Positions 24,191-28,284 of a DNA stretch of 28,284 bases are shown in pieces. How positions within the stretch are numbered: position 1 is the first letter of the stretch; every line of letters begins with the position of its first letter. The translations under genes and the position numbers were made by a program. The notes under the pieces are model-generated. The model did not search any database and was not told the DNA's origin. It saw nothing but the letters and a program-made list of their open reading frames with translations. The stretch is from a virus: positions 1 through 28,284 of the IMG/VR virus record IMGVR_UViG_3300009164_000277; one strand, 5' to 3'.

Positions 24191-25024
24191 ATGAAAAGAA
24201 ATATACAAAAACCAGAAAAAAAAGGATTTGGTCTGTCTATGGTTATGGGATTCTGGGGGTTAATATTTATAGGTTTCCTATTCTCCCCAAAGAAACAATC
24301 CCCAGCGTTAATAGAAATGATTCCAATTATTAAAGTTGATACATTATATCTTGAATCTAAAATACAACCAAAAAAAGAAGAAAAAGTTTTAGTTGATAGT
24401 AAATCTAAAATAGATAAATATGCTTATGCTGGTAGGTCTTATGGTTATGATATACGTAATTTAAATAGAGTTCAATTAAAAGCATACCTTGAAAAGTATG
24501 GATTTAGAAATTTGAAAAATGCTAATCTATTTAAAATGAGAAGAATATGGATGGCGTTTAACTACGATGACATGCTTATGAATGTTCATCACTTAACTGA
24601 CTTTCCAATATCAATGATATACTCATTCTTTATAATTGAAGCGACAAACAAAGGTATTGAAACAAATCTATGGCGTATTCATGCTAATGCAGGTGGGGGT
24701 AAAGCAATAAAAGGTTTTGGTACGGTTACTTACAGAACAAGGGAAGTAATCAAAGGCAAAAATAAAATGATTAAAGATAAGTTTTATAGTGCTAGTTCAA
24801 CGGAATTAGGTATAGAGGCTTGGGCTAGAATATTAAATTCTGGTAGGTATTATGATTGTAAAAAGGCAAATTATAAGTTACCGAAGAAAGATTTATATGA
24901 AAGCATATGTAAATGCATTTACGAATCAGGTTATCATACTGACCCCAAGTATAAGTTCAGAGCAGAGTTTATGGCTGAATATTGGGAAATAAAAACAAAG
25001 AATTTCCCAATAGAAGAGTTCTAA
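24191..25024 (+). CDS. Membrane-anchored GH73-like glucosaminidase, probable endolysin
   Basis: The 277-residue protein is predicted to cut peptidoglycan. A Lys-rich start (KRNIQKPEKK) precedes one Gly-rich hydrophobic segment (about 13-31), consistent with a signal anchor that puts the rest in the periplasm. The hydrolase part (about 120-265) has the GH73/FlgJ-like order: SMIYSFFIIEATNKG with candidate catalytic E150, then NAGGGKAIKGFG, FYSASSTELGIEAWARIL, and the diagnostic ESGYHTDPKYKFRA (245-258). The anchor resembles signal-arrest-release endolysins of phages of Gram-negative hosts, though release is inference. It is the only convincing plus-strand gene and ends at a bidirectional terminator facing the sheath gene. 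A virion-associated role is possible but less likely with the anchor. No holin is visible nearby. Confidence 0.8.
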   Translation: MKRNIQKPEKKGFGLSMVMGFWGLIFIGFLFSPKKQSPALIEMIPIIKVDTLYLESKIQPKKEEKVLVDSKSKIDKYAYAGRSYGYDIRNLNRVQLKAYLEKYGFRNLKNANLFKMRRIWMAFNYDDMLMNVHHLTDFPISMIYSFFIIEATNKGIETNLWRIHANAGGGKAIKGFGTVTYRTREVIKGKNKMIKDKFYSASSTELGIEAWARILNSGRYYDCKKANYKLPKKDLYESICKCIYESGYHTDPKYKFRAEFMAEYWEIKTKNFPIEEF

Positions 25025-25028
25025 AACA

Positions 25029-25060
25029 AAACCCCCACCTCTAAGCTGAAGTGGGGGTTT
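25029..25060. terminator. Bidirectional terminator between convergent glucosaminidase and sheath genes
   Basis: AAACCCCCAC (25029-25038) pairs with GTGGGGGTTT (25051-25060) around a 12-nt loop. It lies a few bases after the glucosaminidase stop and is flanked by A and T runs that suit both directions. It is the strongest GC hairpin on the right side of the window. Confidence 0.88.
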
Positions 25061-25118
25061 GTTGTAAAATTACATCATTACACCCTATTATAAGGCTCAA
25101 TGTTGGATATATCCATCA

Positions 25119-28100
25119 TTATATATCTTCAAACGAAGCACCAGTAGGTGTTATCACAAATTCCAACGAGATAAATTCAAGACTGCGAGTCGGCTTAATG
25201 TATATTTTACCGCTCATTGTATTTCTATCAATATCTTCTGGGTCAGATGAAACTGTAACACGGAAATCAGTTAAGCCACGATCCCTTCTGATAGCGTCTA
25301 GGATTGGATTTACGGTGTCCAAAAACTGTTGGCGGACTATCTGGTCATTTTGTTCAAAAAGTAATCTCACGGCAACCGCAGAGATTAATTTACGTGCTTG
25401 CAATAGTAACCTTCTAACGTTAAGTCTATTTAATGCAGACTCTCTAACTTGTAATGTTTTATTACCCCAAATTACGGTATTCACATCAGAGAATGTTGCA
25501 ATAGGATTTATTCTACCTTGGTATAACACATCTCTTTCGTCTTGTGTAAGTTTAAGTCTTGCTTTTACTGAATTAACCAAACCTCTACTATAACCAGCAG
25601 ATGCAAACCAAGGGAATGCCACGTTATCAGTTAATGCTAAGTTTCTACAAACTTCTCCTGTTGGTGGAATATAAACTTGTGTGTTGTTTGTTGTATCTCT
25701 AACCAAAATCCAAGGGTAATATGTTGCGGTATAATTTGAATCAATATTTGTTTCCTCCAAAGAAACAATTGATTCTTGTGGATATATATATGCTTTTGTA
25801 TTTGTATCTAATAAATCAGCATCTGGCGTTGTTGTTATATAAATTGAATCTGCTCTATCGTTTTCAACCATATCAATAGCTGCCTCAACCAAATTACTAT
25901 TATTAACATAATCAATACCTGGGGTAACGAATACATTAATATTAACTGATTCTGGGTTTTTATATGTTAAAACACCTTTTAAGTAAGCATAATAATCTGT
26001 TGTTGCAAAATCAATAGAATTATCACCTTCAGCAATTTGTTTAAAGGTACCTTGACCAGTAGCCGCAGCATAATTTCCTGATACACTTTTGGCTCCCCTC
26101 ATATAACCTAATCCACCAAGAATGTACTCATCGCCATTTGTTCTTCTTTCAGAATATATATCCCAACCATCAAAACCACCTTCAAATAGAAGAGTGAATT
26201 TTCTTGAGTATAAATAGTAGTAAGGATTATCATTGGTATCTGGCTCAGAACTAAATTGACCTGCTCCTACCTCAAAAGCAGTTTGTCCGCTAGATAAATA
26301 TGAATTACCAATTGTAACAATTGATGCTCTTGAATCCATATGGAAACCTTTTGTTATTATATTCCATTCACTACCATCTGATATGATGTTTGTAGGATTT
26401 TGTTTTCCTTTGTATTGTAAGAATGAATTATCATAACCATAATTTGTTGAAAATCCCAAATATGTTCTCTTTATATTATCTGCATTAACTGTATTACTTG
26501 TTGCGAAAGGTTGATTATAAACAACTTGATTGTTGTAATAGTATTGATTCTTATATAAAATGCCTGGTGTTTTGGCTGCACCATATTTTCTATGTGGATA
26601 CCCAATAAAACCACAAGGTAACGCATCGTTAGGAAACTCATCAGACATTTCAATCATAATATACTTTGATATTAAATTGTACTCCCCATCATTTGTTCCT
26701 ATTTTTTTGGCTATAAAGCTATTTGAATTACTATCCAAAGTACAATTTGTATACTTTTCAAGTATAACTGGTGCAGAATCACTATCATAAAAACTCCTAA
26801 CTAAAACATCAAAAGTTCTATTTTTGAATGAAACATTAACAATTGAAATTTTAACTTCAGCGTTAGCATTTGAACCATCTGAAATTGAGATAAATTTAAA
26901 TAAATTATATACTTTATTACCTCTCAATTCTGATACAACATATGGTGTTTTAGGTGATTGGTATCTTTCTAAATACCAACCTATCGAACTTGAATTACCG
27001 CTTCTAGCTTGACTAGTGTATGTTAAATCCAATCTTAATCCCCTTATGTATCCTTTTTGATACATTTGTTTCAATAAATTTGGGTAATGTTCTTCAATAA
27101 AGATAGGCGTCTCTTCTTTCGGTTTTTCAAAATTACCAGCACCTAAAACATTTGTTATATAATTTGAATTGGTATCTAACATAGATACATTAAATGTAAA
27201 GTTTTTATTTTTTGTAGTATTGCCACTTAATATAAAATCACCAAAAGGATTGTTTGTTATATTTGAACTATTGCTTGAATCAATTTTTAAAGAATTATTT
27301 AATAATTCATATACTTGACCATGTTCTGTATTAGAATAACTTGTTAAACCTCTTGACCTAATTGTTGCAATTACAACATTATCGTAATCTGAATATGTTA
27401 AACCAGAAAATTCATATATCACACCAATTGCGTCAACTTTGGTTTCAATTTCATTTTTTTCAAATTTTGTTATATAATAATAAAATGAATATCCACTATA
27501 TCTACCATTTAATAAATTTGTAAATGTGCCATAAAACCAAGGGAAATTCTCTGATTTTGGCGTTCCATTAGTGTTAAGTGGAATTATAGTATTAAAATGG
27601 TTTGTGATTCCAGATGTTGAAGATTGAGTAATATTGTTATTATATATTTCTGGGGGTATTGATCCATAATATTGTGTTTGTGCTGATAGTGAACTATCTA
27701 AAGGTACACCATTTACTAAATCTTTAAAATCGTCAAAATATGTTGAGAATACACCATTTGGTTTTTGGCGTATAGTTTCTGTAAAATCAGCATAACTTAT
27801 GTATCTATTATTAGATAATACAAGATTTTCAGTATCACTTGTTTCAGTATATTTTATTGAGAAACTTTGACTATCTCCTATATATTTAATTGTTGTTGTC
27901 TCACAATTACCAATAGTTTTTATTGACCATGATGGACCAGCATCATAACCAGACAATCCTAAAATTCTAGTAACATACATCTGGTTTGATTGTTGTAAAT
28001 ATGACTTAGCTATATACGCTGATTCATATTTTGGAATTTGTGTGTTTACATATTTTTCTGGAGATGTTCCGCCAAAATATGTTTGATATTCATCATAATT

Positions 28101-28247
28101 TGATATAAATATAGGTTCGAAAGCTGGCCCTTTTAACGTTTCACCAACCATCCCTAATGTAGTAACACCAACACTTTGCGAAACAAATGTTAAATCTGTT
28201 TCTGAAGTATATACACCTGGTGATACAAATACTTTTTGATTTGCCAT
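25119..28247 (-). CDS. 18: Tail sheath protein, gp18-like, enlarged
   Basis: This forms the contractile outer tail. The N-terminus (FVSPGVYTSETDL ... GVTTLGMVGETLKGPAFEP ... DEYQTYFGG, residues 7-60) and the C-terminus (about 835-1042: YYPWILVRD, FPWFASAGYSRGLV, LTQDERDVLY, VIWGNKTLQV, RRLLLQARKLISA, FISLEFVITPTG) match the conserved sheath core. At 1042 residues it is far larger than T4 gp18 (659). The excess lies between the conserved ends, mainly about 110-640, a Ser/Asn/Thr-rich, beta-type region that should face outward. The segment FVTPGIDYVNN...AAIDMVENDRAD (about 775-805) rejoins the core. It starts at ATG 28247, 21 nt after an AGATATTTAT element, and is probably transcribed alone up to the terminator. 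Confidence 0.93.
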   Translation of the reverse strand: MANQKVFVSPGVYTSETDLTFVSQSVGVTTLGMVGETLKGPAFEPIFISNYDEYQTYFGGTSPEKYVNTQIPKYESAYIAKSYLQQSNQMYVTRILGLSGYDAGPSWSIKTIGNCETTTIKYIGDSQSFSIKYTETSDTENLVLSNNRYISYADFTETIRQKPNGVFSTYFDDFKDLVNGVPLDSSLSAQTQYYGSIPPEIYNNNITQSSTSGITNHFNTIIPLNTNGTPKSENFPWFYGTFTNLLNGRYSGYSFYYYITKFEKNEIETKVDAIGVIYEFSGLTYSDYDNVVIATIRSRGLTSYSNTEHGQVYELLNNSLKIDSSNSSNITNNPFGDFILSGNTTKNKNFTFNVSMLDTNSNYITNVLGAGNFEKPKEETPIFIEEHYPNLLKQMYQKGYIRGLRLDLTYTSQARSGNSSSIGWYLERYQSPKTPYVVSELRGNKVYNLFKFISISDGSNANAEVKISIVNVSFKNRTFDVLVRSFYDSDSAPVILEKYTNCTLDSNSNSFIAKKIGTNDGEYNLISKYIMIEMSDEFPNDALPCGFIGYPHRKYGAAKTPGILYKNQYYYNNQVVYNQPFATSNTVNADNIKRTYLGFSTNYGYDNSFLQYKGKQNPTNIISDGSEWNIITKGFHMDSRASIVTIGNSYLSSGQTAFEVGAGQFSSEPDTNDNPYYYLYSRKFTLLFEGGFDGWDIYSERRTNGDEYILGGLGYMRGAKSVSGNYAAATGQGTFKQIAEGDNSIDFATTDYYAYLKGVLTYKNPESVNINVFVTPGIDYVNNSNLVEAAIDMVENDRADSIYITTTPDADLLDTNTKAYIYPQESIVSLEETNIDSNYTATYYPWILVRDTTNNTQVYIPPTGEVCRNLALTDNVAFPWFASAGYSRGLVNSVKARLKLTQDERDVLYQGRINPIATFSDVNTVIWGNKTLQVRESALNRLNVRRLLLQARKLISAVAVRLLFEQNDQIVRQQFLDTVNPILDAIRRDRGLTDFRVTVSSDPEDIDRNTMSGKIYIKPTRSLEFISLEFVITPTGASFEDI

Positions 28248-28268
28248 AATTTTATTTATTTTATTTAT

Positions 28269-28278
28269 ATAAATATCT
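28269..28278 (-). promoter_or_regulatory. Candidate late promoter element before the tail sheath gene
   Basis: Exact AGATATTTAT on the coding strand ends 21 nt before ATG 28247. The extended sequence TATTTATATAAATA is a perfect palindrome and also contains TATAAATA, the T4 late promoter core, on the coding strand. Confidence 0.55.
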
Positions 28279-28284
28279 AAAAAA

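Noticed and set aside
25078-25119. 13-codon minus-strand ORF starting in the TAATG overlap at the sheath stop
   Set aside because: The stop/start overlap is suggestive of coupling, but 13 codons with no recognisable peptide cannot be separated from chance.
25051-25593. 180-codon plus-strand frame opposite the sheath C-terminus
   Set aside because: It is fully antisense to the conserved sheath core, starts within the terminator, and its product has no recognisable pattern.
1-28284. tRNA genes, CRISPR arrays, insertion sequences
   Set aside because: No cloverleaf-like sequence, spaced direct repeats or transposase-like frame was found by reading both strands, although faint tRNAs could be missed by eye.

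Overview
The window is part of the genome of a tailed phage with a contractile tail and T4-type replication genes. It reads as a large lytic myovirus. DNA is very AT-rich, TGA is used as a normal stop (for example at 14688), and gene starts are preceded by A/T-rich stretches without a Shine-Dalgarno sequence. That last trait is typical of Bacteroidota, so a Bacteroidota host (perhaps a flavobacterium) is my inference, not something shown directly. I see no tRNA, rRNA, CRISPR array or transposon. The one mobile element is an intein.

Left part, 1-7009, minus strand: a nucleotide-metabolism and replication block. In transcription order it encodes a gp32-type single-stranded DNA-binding protein, a UvsX recombinase, an RNase H/FEN 5' nuclease, an unidentified 151-residue protein, a gp41/DnaB-type helicase, the ribonucleotide reductase small subunit NrdB split by a LAGLIDADG intein, and the first 28 codons of the large subunit NrdA running off the window edge.

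Middle and right part, 7019-28247, almost all minus strand: the tail module. In transcription order: a very large tail sheath (1042 aa), an AT-rich gap, tail tube (gp19 size), a gp26-like tail assembly/baseplate protein with an overlapping +1-frame ORF at its 3' end, a 610-aa tape measure, a 1565-aa baseplate/tube-junction protein with an OmpA-like domain, a gp53-like LysM-type wedge protein, a 2226-aa hub protein with a gp27/gpD-like core and a lysozyme-like C-terminal region, and two unidentified proteins, one with a possible capsid-targeting leader. Between sheath and tube sit two genes foreign to the T4 order: a HAD-family phosphohydrolase and, as the only clear plus-strand gene, a membrane-anchored GH73-like glucosaminidase that is probably the endolysin.

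Regulation visible in the sequence: a recurrent element (coding strand A/T-G-ATATTTAT followed by A/T-rich DNA) lies 15-21 nt before several tail-region starts and 46 nt before the tail tube gene. It is not seen before helicase, uvsX, or gp32. Hairpins sit at several junctions just upstream of such elements, so the tail genes appear to be split into short, separately promoted units. The strongest candidate for something undescribed is the overlapping ORF at 21624-21800. It sits exactly where other tailed phages use programmed frameshifting to make a second tail assembly chaperone, but in a T4-like phage and apparently by +1 slippage.
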